Below, one piece after another: positions 46,901-54,674 of a stretch of 64,000 nt of DNA. A model generated the notes under the pieces. The model saw only the letters and a list, made by a program, of their open reading frames with translations, had not been told where the DNA came from and did not search any database. Numbering within the stretch: position 1 is the stretch's first letter; every line of letters starts with the position of its first letter. This DNA is from Stenotrophomonas sp. UBA2629 (GTDB taxonomy: Bacteria > Pseudomonadota > Gammaproteobacteria > Xanthomonadales > Xanthomonadaceae): contig DEOB01000010.1 of NCBI GenBank assembly GCA_002359895.1, positions 1,366,125-1,430,124 of the forward strand, read 5' to 3'. Position numbers and translations under genes: made by a program.

Positions 46901-48980
46901 GTTCTCCGACACCGCCAACGGCATCGCCCGTGCGCACGGTTTCTGGCTGGACGATGCGTTCGCCTCGGGTGGTTCGGTGGGTTACGACCACAAGGGCATG
47001 GGCATCACCGCACGCGGTGCGTGGGAGTCGGTGAAGCGTCACTTCCGTGCGCTGGGCCAGGATTGCCAGAAGCAGGACTTCACCGTGGTGGGCGTTGGCG
47101 ACATGTCCGGCGACGTATTCGGCAACGGCATGCTGCTGTCCGAGCACATCCGCCTGGTCTGCGCGTTCGACCACCGCCACATCTTCCTGGACCCGACCCC
47201 GGTAGCGGCGAGCTCGTTCAAGGAACGCGCGCGCATGTTCAAGGTGCCGCGTTCCAGCTGGGCTGATTACGACGCCAAGCTGATCAGCAAGGGCGGTGGC
47301 ATCTACGCGCGCTCGCTGAAGTCCATCGAGATCACCCCGCAGGTGCGTGAGGCCCTGGGCATCGACGCCAGCATCAAGGCGATGACCCCGACCGACCTGA
47401 TCAACGCCGCGCTGAAAGCGCCGGTGGATCTGCTTTGGAACGGCGGCATCGGCACCTACGTCAAGTCGTCGACCGAGACCCACGCCGACGTCGGCGACCG
47501 TGCCAACAACGCGCTGCGCGTCAACGGTGGCGAGCTGCGCTGCAAGATCGTGGGCGAGGGCGGCAACCTGGGCATGACCCAGCTGGGCCGCATCGAGGCC
47601 GCGCAGGTAGGCGTGCTGCTCAACACCGACTTCATCGACAACTCGGCCGGTGTGGATACCTCCGACCACGAAGTCAACATCAAGATCCTGCTCAACGATG
47701 TGGTGCGCGCCAAGAAGCTCACCGTTGACCAGCGCAACAAGCTGCTGGCCTCGATGACCGACGAGGTGGGTGGTCTGGTGCTGATGGACAACTACCGTCA
47801 GAACCAGGCGCTGAGCCTGATGGAGCGCATGAGTGCGACCCGTCTGGGTTCCAAGCAGCATTTCATCCGCACGCTGGAGAAGCAGGGCCTGCTGGATCGT
47901 CAGATCGAGTTCCTGCCATCGGACGCCGAGCTGTCGGCACGCAAGCTGCGTGGCCAGGGCCTGACCCGTCCAGAGCTGGCGGTGCTGCTGTCGTACTCCA
48001 AGATCGTCGCCTTCCAGCAGTTGCTGGAGTCGGACATCCCGGAAGATCCGTACCTGTCCAAGGAGCTGCTGCGTTACTTCCCGCAGCCGCTGCAGAAGAA
48101 GTACGCCGATGCGATGGACCGTCACCGCCTGAAGCGCGAAATCATCGCCACGGCCGTGACCAACCAGACCATCAACCGCATGGGCGCCACCTTCCTGATG
48201 CGCATGCAGGAAGACACCGGCCGCAGCGTGGCCGAGGTCGCCAAGGCCTACACCATCAGCCGCGAGACGCTGGATGCGCGTGCCCTGTGGACGCAGATCG
48301 ACGCGCTGGACGGCACCTTGCCGGAAGCGGTGCAGGTGGATGCGCTGGAAGTGATCTGGAAGCTGCAGCGTTCGTTCGTGCGCTGGCTGTTGAACCGTCC
48401 GGGCGCCATGCCGGACATCACCGCCGCGGTCGAGCGTTACCAGGGCCCGTTCAACGACATCCGTGTCGCCTCGGGCGTGCTGTCTGATTCGCAGCGACCG
48501 GCTTACGAGGCCAGCGTCAAGGCATGGAAGGAAAAGGGCCTGCCGGCAGCGTTGTCGCAGCAGTTGTCCGAGCTGCAGTTCCTGGAGGCAGCGTTCGACA
48601 TCATCGAACTGGCACGTACCCGCAAGCTCAAGCCGGTGGAGGTGTCCAAGGTCCACTTCCGCCTGGGCGAAGCACTGCAGATGCCGTGGTTGTTCGAGCA
48701 GGTTGACGCGTTGGAGGTCAACGGCCGTTGGCATGCCGTGGCCCGTGGCGTGCTGCGCGACGAATTGGCCGCACACCAGCGCAACCTGGCTGGCCAGGTG
48801 TTGTCGATGCGTGGCGCCACGGCCGAAGCCAAGGTGGCGGCATGGTTGAAGCGCGACGACAGCAGCCTGCGTTTCACCCTGGCAATGCTGGCCGAGTTGG
48901 CTGAGCAGAAGACGCTGGATTACCCGACCGTCTCGGTCGCGGTGCAGCGTTTGGGCCAGCTGGCCGCGCACGGGGTGTAA
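43995..48980 (+). CDS. gdhB: NAD-specific glutamate dehydrogenase, large (180-kDa) type
   Basis: The enzyme deaminates glutamate to 2-oxoglutarate with NAD, mainly during amino-acid catabolism. The 1661-residue length is that of the GDH180 class, in which about 700 N-terminal residues contain ACT-like regulatory domains ('DDMPFLVDTVTLALAEQGIGVHVL'). The catalytic core follows: 'GPVARGGLRWSDRREDFRTEVLGLVKAQMVKNTVIVPVGSKGGF' (substrate and lysine region) and 'VVGVGDMSGDVFGNGMLL' (NAD site). A long C-terminal helical domain ends near 1655. The ATG at 43995 is chosen by alignment to the family; upstream codons belong to spurious extension. Its ribosome-binding site is weak. The gene is monocistronic, and the product feeds the sucAB-lpd reaction. 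Confidence 0.93.
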   Translation: MKSQNNATKTAKTKSKPAVVKQNTVEAGLSLEPVFAALRKRYSAAAAQKQAVAFATAFYKRMEADEFKLHSADDWAVLAAGMLEFARTRKAGKANVRVFNPTLKADGWESGHTVLQIVNDDMPFLVDTVTLALAEQGIGVHVLGHPVVSIARDKAGKLSGVGEGALESVMLLEIDRQPAAELDAVAKRVSDALDDVRAIVKDWQPMTNKALALADDLGKRALPVSKASRVEAQEFLRWAADNHFTFFGYREYKVEKKGKEEVLVAQNGTGLGLMRGKDTSVARPVKGLAAEGLNATSSLHDALILTKTNARSRIHRSGYMDYIGVLEFDAKGKIIGEQRFLGLFTSSAYNRRPWEIPLVRQRYENVMQRSGLSLSSHSGKALRHILESLPREELFQSSEDELFRTAMGVLGLQERVRSRLFLRRDKFSRFISALVILPRERFNTDVRLRVESMLKDALQGEYVDSSVVLGDSPLAQVHLIVRPKAGQSLELDIEGLEKRLANVLRNWQDDLREALVNSHGESEGLRIASRIGKALPAGYIEDSSAEIAAADVAQLDALTGPDDLRLSLQSTHREGVEGLRLKLYRQLDDIPLSDVLPMMENMGLRVVAERPYRLMVDDAPVYVQDFEVESAIGAIDPARSNACFSEAFAHVWHGDAENDGFNRLVLGAGLDWRQVSMLRGYCKYLLQIGVPFSQAYVEGTFNRYPLLARLIVELFEARFEPTPGADKATMDAQLAQFKLLAGDDAATLKVLDGVVKARKSARDTRMAVVHEALIKLLDRVSSLDEDRILRSFIGVIEATLRTSYFMVRKDGVRADGGPADYISFKFDAAKVPELPKPRPYREIFVCGPRVEGTHLRFGPVARGGLRWSDRREDFRTEVLGLVKAQMVKNTVIVPVGSKGGFFAKQLPDPAVDRDAWFAEGVACYKRFINGLLDITDNIVNDKIVAPLGVVRHDQDDPYLVVAADKGTATFSDTANGIARAHGFWLDDAFASGGSVGYDHKGMGITARGAWESVKRHFRALGQDCQKQDFTVVGVGDMSGDVFGNGMLLSEHIRLVCAFDHRHIFLDPTPVAASSFKERARMFKVPRSSWADYDAKLISKGGGIYARSLKSIEITPQVREALGIDASIKAMTPTDLINAALKAPVDLLWNGGIGTYVKSSTETHADVGDRANNALRVNGGELRCKIVGEGGNLGMTQLGRIEAAQVGVLLNTDFIDNSAGVDTSDHEVNIKILLNDVVRAKKLTVDQRNKLLASMTDEVGGLVLMDNYRQNQALSLMERMSATRLGSKQHFIRTLEKQGLLDRQIEFLPSDAELSARKLRGQGLTRPELAVLLSYSKIVAFQQLLESDIPEDPYLSKELLRYFPQPLQKKYADAMDRHRLKREIIATAVTNQTINRMGATFLMRMQEDTGRSVAEVAKAYTISRETLDARALWTQIDALDGTLPEAVQVDALEVIWKLQRSFVRWLLNRPGAMPDITAAVERYQGPFNDIRVASGVLSDSQRPAYEASVKAWKEKGLPAALSQQLSELQFLEAAFDIIELARTRKLKPVEVSKVHFRLGEALQMPWLFEQVDALEVNGRWHAVARGVLRDELAAHQRNLAGQVLSMRGATAEAKVAAWLKRDDSSLRFTLAMLAELAEQKTLDYPTVSVAVQRLGQLAAHGV

Positions 48981-49012
48981 GCCCTGTGTGGGAGGAGGGA
49001 AGGCAAAAGCTT

Positions 49013-49119
49013 GCCCTCACCCCAACCCCTCTCCCGTAAACGGGAGAGGGGCTTAGAACTGCTGGAATGCTTGCTTGAAGCCCCTCTCCCGTTTACGGGA
49101 GAGGGGTTGGGGTGAGGGC
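49013..49119. repeat. REPIN: perfect 42-bp inverted pair of REP hairpins
   Basis: The unit at 49013-49054 and its exact reverse complement at 49078-49119 flank a 23-bp spacer. Outer arms are the same as at 17063 (CCCTCACCCC-AACCCC) but the hairpin core is CTCCCGTAAACGGGAG instead of CTCCCGCGTGCGGGAG. Core changes are matched on both arms, so base pairing is kept. It lies between the glutamate dehydrogenase gene and the NAD kinase gene. Confidence 0.9.
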
Positions 49120-49198
49120 CGCTTCTACGCTCTCCCGGGCCGAAGCCACTGGCCTGCACAGTTGCGGGTTATCCTCGGCACCTGAGCCGAACCCGAAG

Positions 49199-49969
49199 AT
49201 GCCTGTGTCCCCCCGAATCGCATTTCTCGCAAGCACCGTTGAGGCCGCGCAGCAGGCGCGTGAGTTGTTGGCTGCCCGCTACGGTAACCATGACCCGGAA
49301 GATGCCGATGTTATCTGCCCGCTGGGGGGCGACGGCTTCATGCTGCAGACCCTGCACCGGCATGGCAGCAAGGGTAAGCCCGTGTTCGGCATGAAGCTGG
49401 GCACCGTCGGTTTCCTCATGAACCATCATCGCGAAGAAGACCTGATCGAGCGCCTGGCACATGCCGAGCCGGCGCATCTGCGCCCGCTGGAAATGATCGC
49501 GCTCACCGAATCGGGCACCACCACCGGCTCATTGGCTTACAACGATGTGTCGATGCTGCGGCAGACGCGGCAGGCGGCGCACATCGGGATTGATCTCAAT
49601 GGGCAGTCGCGGGTGGAAGAGTTGATCTGCGACGGCGTGTTGGTTTCAACGCCGGCCGGCAGTACCGCGTACAACTATTCGGCACATGGGCCGATTCTGC
49701 CGCTGGGTTCCAACACCATCGCCTTGACACCTCTGGCGCCTTACCGGCCACGGCGCTGGCGCGGTGCCATTCTAAAGGCCGAGACCGAAGTGCGTTTCCG
49801 CGTGCTTGATCCCTACAAGCGCCCGGTCAGTGTCACCGCCGATTCGCACGAAACCCGCGACGTGGTGGAAGTCACCATCCGCGAATCACGCGAGCGCCAG
49901 GTCACGTTGCTGTTCGACCCTGAGCACAATCTTGAAGAGCGCATGCTCAGCGAACAGTTCATGGTGTGA
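49199..49969 (+). CDS. nadK: NAD kinase
   Basis: NadK phosphorylates NAD to NADP. The 256-residue protein has the GGDG motif in 'VICPLGGDGFMLQTLHRHG', the glycine-rich 'KPVFGMKLGTVGFLMN', the conserved 'NDVSMLRQTRQAAHIGIDLNGQ' region and the NE/D-type active-site block 'CDGVLVSTPAGSTAYNYSAHGPILPL'. E. coli NadK has 292 residues; this one is shorter at the N-terminus, as is common in xanthomonads and rhizobia. The ATG at 49199 follows an 80-bp gap that starts at the REPIN. An upstream frame extension through the REPIN is rejected. Confidence 0.93.
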   Translation: MPVSPRIAFLASTVEAAQQARELLAARYGNHDPEDADVICPLGGDGFMLQTLHRHGSKGKPVFGMKLGTVGFLMNHHREEDLIERLAHAEPAHLRPLEMIALTESGTTTGSLAYNDVSMLRQTRQAAHIGIDLNGQSRVEELICDGVLVSTPAGSTAYNYSAHGPILPLGSNTIALTPLAPYRPRRWRGAILKAETEVRFRVLDPYKRPVSVTADSHETRDVVEVTIRESRERQVTLLFDPEHNLEERMLSEQFMV

Positions 49970-50051
49970 CGGGCAAATGCGTCTGTCGGACGGGCCTGCG
50001 GGTTCCAAGTAGACTAGGTTCCGTTCCTTGATATCACTGGGTTCAACGTCC

Positions 50052-50996
50052 ATGGGTGACAACACTCCCCGGCTTCTCACTGTCGCGGTAACTTCGCGCG
50101 CATTGTTCGACCTTGAAGAAGGGCACGCGCTGTTTGAACGCGAAGGTGTGGAGGCCTATGCGGCCTACCAACGCGCGCACGAGGATGACGTGCTCAAGCC
50201 GGGTGTCGCTTTTCCGGTGGTGCGCAAGCTGCTGGCACTCAACGACGGCACACCCGGCGAGACGCCGCGCGTGGAAGTGATTCTGCTGTCACGCAACTCG
50301 GCCGACACCGGCCTGCGCATCTTCAACTCCATCCAGCATTACAACCTGGACATCATCCGCGCCACGTTCACTGCCGGTGAGCCGACGTGGCCGTATGTGA
50401 AGCCGTTTGGTACCGATCTGTTTCTGTCCGCCAATCCGGAATCGGTGCGGCGTGCCTTGGTACACGGCATCGCTGCGGCAACGATTCTGCCGCAGAGTGC
50501 GGCCGAGGTAAGCGCCGCCACTGCCGCAGCGACCGATACCGGGCGCCCGACATCACAATTGCGCATCGCCTTCGATGGAGATGCGGTGATTTTTGGCGAT
50601 GAAAGCGAACGCATTTCGCGCGAGCAGGGCGTGGAAGCATTTGGTCGCCACGAACGCGAGCGCGCGCACGAGCCATTGAGCGGCGGGCCGTTCCGCAATT
50701 TCCTTTCGGCCCTGCATGCATTGCAGGCGGCATTCCCGGCCGGTGAGGCTGCGCCCATCCGCACCGCGTTGGTGACGGCGCGTTCGGCGCCTGCGCATGA
50801 GCGGGTGATCCGTACGTTGCGTGAATGGGGCGTGCGTTTGGACGAGGCACTGTTCCTTGGTGGCCGTCATAAGGGCCCGTTCCTGGAAGCTTTCGGCGCT
50901 GATCTGTTTTTTGACGATTCGCAGCACAACATTGATAGCGCGCGTCAGCACGTGGCAGCCGGTCATGTACCACATGGTGTTGCCAACCCGGATTGA
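50052..50996 (+). CDS. 5'-nucleotidase, cN-I family
   Basis: The 314-residue protein resembles cytosolic 5'-nucleotidase I, which dephosphorylates AMP and related nucleotides. It contains 'LTVAVTSRALFDLEEGHALFEREGVEAYAAYQ', the substrate block 'VILLSRNSADTGLRIFNSIQHYNLDIIRATFTAGE' and the HAD-like 'IAFDGDAVIFGDESERI' with the DxD phosphatase site. The C-terminal part is 'ALFLGGRHKGPFLEAFGADLFFDDSQHNID'. The ATG at 50052 is chosen because alignment begins 'TPRLLTVAVTSRALFDL'. A good intrinsic terminator follows. It is 82 bp after nadK and may share its transcript. Confidence 0.85.
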   Translation: MGDNTPRLLTVAVTSRALFDLEEGHALFEREGVEAYAAYQRAHEDDVLKPGVAFPVVRKLLALNDGTPGETPRVEVILLSRNSADTGLRIFNSIQHYNLDIIRATFTAGEPTWPYVKPFGTDLFLSANPESVRRALVHGIAAATILPQSAAEVSAATAAATDTGRPTSQLRIAFDGDAVIFGDESERISREQGVEAFGRHERERAHEPLSGGPFRNFLSALHALQAAFPAGEAAPIRTALVTARSAPAHERVIRTLREWGVRLDEALFLGGRHKGPFLEAFGADLFFDDSQHNIDSARQHVAAGHVPHGVANPD

Positions 50997-51048
50997 TCGC
51001 GTTGTAAGGGCGCACACAATCAACTGCCCGCATCCAGTTCAAGACGTT

Positions 51049-51073
51049 AAAAGGCCTGCATTGCAGGCCTTTT
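51049..51073 (+). terminator. Intrinsic terminator of the 5'-nucleotidase gene
   Basis: AAAAGGCCTGC (51049-51059) pairs with GCAGGCCTTTT (51063-51073) with a loop of a few bases, ending in TTTT. It lies about 53 bases after the stop codon. Confidence 0.9.
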
Positions 51074-51474
51074 GCGCTCATAGGTGCCTGGTCAGCTTTG
51101 TGGTGAGTGGTGCCTGTGCGCAGCATCTGCAGGTACGGGTTATAGCCTGTTGTGGCGCATATGCTAGGATCGACACGCTTTCGCGGGTTCATCAACGCTC
51201 AGCGGCAATCCTGCCGCGCCCTTGATCTGCACGACTGCGGCGGATCCATCTCACCCGTATGGCAACCACCCGGTGATGTAGGGACGGGGCTTCGCCTCGA
51301 CCGGTAGCTTTAAGTCTGCCACTCCTTCTCAGTGCTGCGTTTGCGCGGCTGCCGGGTGTTTCGCGCGCCGCGCGGGACCGGACGCATTGTCTCTCCTGCG
51401 CTGCGCATAACGCGCCTTTGCGCAGTGCTGTCATGTTCATTCGCGACAGCAGCTACACCGGAGAAAACAACTCA
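51074..51474. other. 400-bp gene-free leader upstream of the trimethylamine monooxygenase gene
   Basis: No ORF here is supported. The stretch contains a hairpin at 51281-51301 (GACGGGGC, TTC, GCCTCGACC with one G-U pair) preceded by GTAG, resembling a decayed GTAG-type REP of Stenotrophomonas. Further inverted segments follow (TCACC and GGTGA around 51251-51276; CGCGCGCCGCGCG around 51363-51375). There is no clean -35/-10 pair. A structured leader RNA or an unannotated sRNA cannot be excluded; none of the riboswitch consensus patterns I know fit. Confidence 0.35.
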
Positions 51475-52851
51475 ATGACCATGCGTATCGCCATTCTTGG
51501 TGCCGGCCCCAGCGGCCTGGCGCAACTTCGTGCCTTTGAATCTGCCCGCCGCGCGGGCGCTGAAGTGCCGGAGATCGTCTGTTACGAAAAACAGTCTGAT
51601 CTCGGGGGAATGTGGAACTACACATGGCGTACGGGGTTGGACGCTTACGGCGAGCCTGTGCACGGCAGCATGTACCGCTATCTCTGGTCCAACGGGCCAA
51701 AGGAAGCGCTGGAGTTTGCCGATTACAGCTTCGAGGAACACTTCGGTCGCCCGATTGCCTCCTATCCTCCGCGTGCGGTGCTGCGCGACTACATCATGGG
51801 CCGTATTGAAAAAAGCGGCGTGCGCGAGCAGATCCGCTTCAACATGGCCGTGCAGTGGGTGGATTACTCCGAGCAGACCGGGCGCTTCACCATCAGCGTG
51901 CGCGACCTGAAGAAAGACGAGCTGGTGTCGGAGGAGTTCGACCGCGTTATCGTGGCGACCGGGCATTTTTCCACGCCCAATGCGCCCTTCTTTGAAGGCT
52001 TGGAGCAGTTCCCGGGGCGCGTGCTGCACGCGCATGATTTCCGTGATGCGTGTGAGTTCACCGACAAGGACATCCTGTTGGTCGGCAGCAGCTATTCGGC
52101 TGAGGACATCGGCACGCAGTGCTACAAGTACGGCGCAAAGTCAGTGACCTTCAGTTATCGCAGCGCGCCGATGGGTCTGGACTGGCCGGCTGCTTTTGAT
52201 GAAAAGCCGCTGCTGGTGCGCGTGGAAGGCAACACCGCGCACTTTGTCGATGGAACCTGCAAGGACGTGGATGCCATCGTGCTGTGTACCGGTTATCAGC
52301 ATCACTTCCCGTTCCTGCCGGACGAACTGACCCTGCGCACGCGCAATCGCCTGTATCCGGGCGATATCTACAAGGGCGTGTTCTGGATCGACAATCCCAA
52401 GCTGATGTATCTGGGCATGCAGGACCAGTACTACACATTCAACATGTTCGATGCGCAGGCGTGGTACGCCCGCGATGTGATTCTGGGCCGCATCGCATTG
52501 CCGGAAGCAGATGCCATGCGCGCTGACAGCCAGCAGTGGGTGGCGCGTGAAGAGGCCTCACAATCGGCCGAGCAGGACATCGACTTCCAGACCGCCTATG
52601 TGCGCGATCTGCTCGATGCCAGCGATTACCCTGCGTTTGATGTCGAAGCGGTAGCTGACCTGTTCAAGCAGTGGAAGCACGACAAGAAGGACGACATTCT
52701 GGGCTACCGCAACTGCAGCTACCGTTCGGTGTTGACCGGCACGCTGGCGCCGCCGCACCACACACCGTGGATGCAGGCGATGGATGATTCGTTGGAGGCC
52801 TTCCTGGCAGACAGCGAAATCGAGGACGAGCCCGTTCGCCGCATTGCCTGA
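51475..52851 (+). CDS. tmm: Trimethylamine monooxygenase (Tmm) homologue, bacterial FMO
   Basis: Tmm oxidises trimethylamine to its N-oxide with NADPH and O2. The 458-residue length and near-continuous resemblance to Methylocella/roseobacter Tmm (about 456 aa) are striking. The FAD site is 'AILGAGPSGLAQLRAF', followed by 'CYEKQSDLGGMWNYTWRTGLD', 'HGSMYRYLWSNGPKEALEFADYSF' and the FMO fingerprint 'FPGRVLHAHDF' (near 180). The NADPH site 'VGSSYSAEDIGTQCYKYGAK' carries Tyr207, the position reported to gate the active site in roseobacter Tmm. 'ILCTGYQHHFPFL' completes the fold. GGAGA precedes the ATG. No transporter, demethylase or methylamine pathway gene is adjacent, so a related amine, sulfide or indole could be the substrate. 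Confidence 0.88.
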   Translation: MTMRIAILGAGPSGLAQLRAFESARRAGAEVPEIVCYEKQSDLGGMWNYTWRTGLDAYGEPVHGSMYRYLWSNGPKEALEFADYSFEEHFGRPIASYPPRAVLRDYIMGRIEKSGVREQIRFNMAVQWVDYSEQTGRFTISVRDLKKDELVSEEFDRVIVATGHFSTPNAPFFEGLEQFPGRVLHAHDFRDACEFTDKDILLVGSSYSAEDIGTQCYKYGAKSVTFSYRSAPMGLDWPAAFDEKPLLVRVEGNTAHFVDGTCKDVDAIVLCTGYQHHFPFLPDELTLRTRNRLYPGDIYKGVFWIDNPKLMYLGMQDQYYTFNMFDAQAWYARDVILGRIALPEADAMRADSQQWVAREEASQSAEQDIDFQTAYVRDLLDASDYPAFDVEAVADLFKQWKHDKKDDILGYRNCSYRSVLTGTLAPPHHTPWMQAMDDSLEAFLADSEIEDEPVRRIA

Positions 52852-52859
52852 TGCACAAT

Positions 52860-52882
52860 GGCGCCGGCTTCAGCCCGGCGCC
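52860..52882. terminator. GC-rich hairpin between convergent tmm and DUF2939 genes
   Basis: GGCGCCGG (52860-52867) pairs perfectly with CCGGCGCC (52875-52882) across a 7-nt loop. It overlaps the last codons of the minus-strand gene. No U-run is present on either side. Confidence 0.45.
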
Positions 52883-53424
52883 TGGCCCGTTGGCAGGATG
52901 ATGTTGGTCAGCCGCCAACGCAGCCCTTGGCGACTGAGTACGAACACCAGCTCGCGACCATCCTGCAGGCGGCTGGTGGCGGTGAAGCGTGATAGCGATT
53001 CATAGCGGCCATGGGTATCGGCCAGCGGTTTCGCGGGTGAGGGCGCAGCCCACGTATCACCGCCAATCGTGTCACCGGTAGCGCGCTTCCAGAGGCTGTC
53101 GCCCTGCAACAGGGCGGCAACACCGATAGGGGTGACCAAGGTATCCACGCCGGCACCGGTGACATTGCCGAGCACGCTGGCCATCACCGCGCCGAACAGG
53201 CTGGACTGCATCTGGCTACCGGCCTGACGCACCAGGTAATCATCAACCTGCGCTTTGAGATTGACCCGCAGCGTCGGGAAATCCACATAGCGCTGCAGCT
53301 TGCCGGTGTCACGCTGCTCGATGGCATTGCTGATGCCGCGGATGGCAAGGTAAGGCCCGGCAACCACATAGCCGCCGATGGTAAGCGCCACCAGTACCAC
53401 GGCGGCGATGATCCATTTTTTCAT
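52870..53424 (-). CDS. DUF2939 membrane-anchored protein
   Basis: The roughly 184-residue protein starts 'MKKWIIAAVVLVALTIGGYVVAG', an N-terminal membrane anchor, followed by 'PYLAIRGISNAIEQRDTGKLQRYVDFPTLRVNLKAQVDDYL', the DUF2939 signature. The rest ('FTATSRLQDGRELVFVLSRQGLRWRLTNIIL') is a small beta domain exposed to the periplasm. DUF2939 resembles NTF2-like folds that sit on membranes; no function is known. The frame begins at 53433, but ATG 53424 fits the family better. It is 17 bp after the SRPBCC gene and probably the last gene of that row. Confidence 0.7.
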   Translation of the reverse strand: MKKWIIAAVVLVALTIGGYVVAGPYLAIRGISNAIEQRDTGKLQRYVDFPTLRVNLKAQVDDYLVRQAGSQMQSSLFGAVMASVLGNVTGAGVDTLVTPIGVAALLQGDSLWKRATGDTIGGDTWAAPSPAKPLADTHGRYESLSRFTATSRLQDGRELVFVLSRQGLRWRLTNIILPTGQAPG

Positions 53425-53441
53425 TGCGTACATCCGTAATG

Positions 53442-53915
53442 TCAGTGGCGGTGGTTGGTGTGTGACTCTGCCCAGCGCCGCAGCAGCACCAGCGTTTCGG
53501 CCCAGGCTTGGCTGCAGAAGCCGTAGTACTCGCTGTGCGGATCCCAGCCACGTTGCTGGAACTCCACAACCGTCATCGGTTCACCTTCATGCGGCAGTCC
53601 TCGCCACATGCCGGGACTTGCGCGTCGAGACAGATCGAAGCGGACCTCGGTGCCGGCCCACGCCGAGGCCGGGCTCTGTGGCGGATGGTGGCTGATGACT
53701 TCCCAGCGCACGCAATGGGCGGGAACGAGCTCAAGTACCTTCATCACCACCACGCCGTGGCCTGCGCCGGGGTTGTGGCTGATGAGTGTGTCGCCTTCGC
53801 GCAGGGTCTGCTGATGTGGCACCCACCATTGGCTCAGTCCGTCCGCACTGGCCAGCGCGTCGTAGACCGTGTCCAGCGGAGCGTCGACCCAGATCTGGTG
53901 ATGGATGGTGGACAT
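53442..53915 (-). CDS. SRPBCC (AHSA1/Bet v1-like) domain protein
   Basis: The 157-residue protein begins 'MSTIHHQIWVDAPLDTVYDALASADGLSQWWVPH', the classic opening of a START/AHSA1 hydrophobic-pocket domain. It continues with 'GVVVMKVLELVPAHCVRWEVISH' and ends in the long C-terminal helix 'SQAWAETLVLLRRWAE'. Such proteins bind hydrophobic ligands or assist co-chaperones; the ligand is unknown. It follows the DUF2461 gene by 72 bp. The ATG at 53915 aligns with the family; upstream codons are rejected. Confidence 0.72.
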   Translation of the reverse strand: MSTIHHQIWVDAPLDTVYDALASADGLSQWWVPHQQTLREGDTLISHNPGAGHGVVVMKVLELVPAHCVRWEVISHHPPQSPASAWAGTEVRFDLSRRASPGMWRGLPHEGEPMTVVEFQQRGWDPHSEYYGFCSQAWAETLVLLRRWAESHTNHRH

Positions 53916-53987
53916 GGCAGCAGCCTTGCATGGGCACTGCTGCCTAGGTTGCCGCAACCGGCGAAGCATTGCGTGAAATATGCGGGC

Positions 53988-54674
53988 TCAGAATTCCAGG
54001 TCCAGTGCGGCGCACAGGTAATCCACGAACGGGCCCAGCGCAGCCAGGTCACCGGCCAGCGTGTGACGCAGGCGCGGGCCGGTCATGGTGGCATCGTCCA
54101 ATGAGCGCCACAGCACCCAGTTGCGGTGTTTGAGGTCGTCAATGAACTCAAAATCCGCCGGGAACCCGCGCGGTGTGCGCACCAGTTTTTCGCTGGTTTC
54201 AAAGTCGTAACGTTTGCGCGTGGCCGGGGCATGGGCGGCGGCTTTCCAGCTGCCGGGGTTGTCGAAGATGAACTGCCGCAGCCGGCGCTGTACGTCCGGT
54301 TCCGGGTGCCAGATGCCGGCGCCGACGAAGCTCTCGCCCGGCGCCAGATGGATGTAATACGACGGTGCGGGAACCTGCTTGCGCCGCTCATGGAACAGCC
54401 GCGCGCCCTGCCAGGTTTTGTAGGGCGTCTTGTCGTTGGAGAATCGCGAATCGCGGTAGATACGGAACAACGAGCCGCCCACGGTGCGCGGGTCCGCCTG
54501 GAAGTGTTCGCTGACCTTGGTCAGATCCGGCTGCAGGTCGGCGATCAGGCGCAGGAATGGCTGGCGCACATGGTCTTCGTACTGTTGTTTGTGCTCGGCA
54601 AACCAGGTTTTGTCATTGTGCCGGGCAAGCCCGCGCAGGAACTTGAAACTGGCGTCGCTGAAATACTGGCTCAT
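53988..54674 (-). CDS. DUF2461 (TIGR02453) family protein
   Basis: The 228-residue protein matches TIGR02453 throughout: 'FLRGLARHNDKTWFAEHKQQYEDHVRQPFLRLIADL', 'IYRDSRFSNDKTPYKTWQGARLFH', 'SYYIHLAPGESFVGAGIWHPEPDVQRRLRQFI', and a C-terminal 'DDLKHRNWVLWRSLDD'. The family is widespread in bacteria and fungi and its function is unknown; there is no signal peptide. The start codon overlaps the sbcB stop codon by 4 bp, so it is part of the kynurenine/sbcB transcript. Confidence 0.85.
   Translation of the reverse strand: MSQYFSDASFKFLRGLARHNDKTWFAEHKQQYEDHVRQPFLRLIADLQPDLTKVSEHFQADPRTVGGSLFRIYRDSRFSNDKTPYKTWQGARLFHERRKQVPAPSYYIHLAPGESFVGAGIWHPEPDVQRRLRQFIFDNPGSWKAAAHAPATRKRYDFETSEKLVRTPRGFPADFEFIDDLKHRNWVLWRSLDDATMTGPRLRHTLAGDLAALGPFVDYLCAALDLEF

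Noticed and set aside
44832..48971. 1379-codon minus-strand frame antisense to glutamate dehydrogenase
   Set aside because: Same GC-driven effect; the sense strand encodes a complete enzyme with known motifs.
51241..51310. Known riboswitch in the tmm leader
   Set aside because: I compared by eye with TPP, SAM, SAH, cobalamin, glycine, c-di-GMP, ZTP and guanidine consensus blocks and none fits. A structured RNA of unknown type stays open and is listed as a finding.
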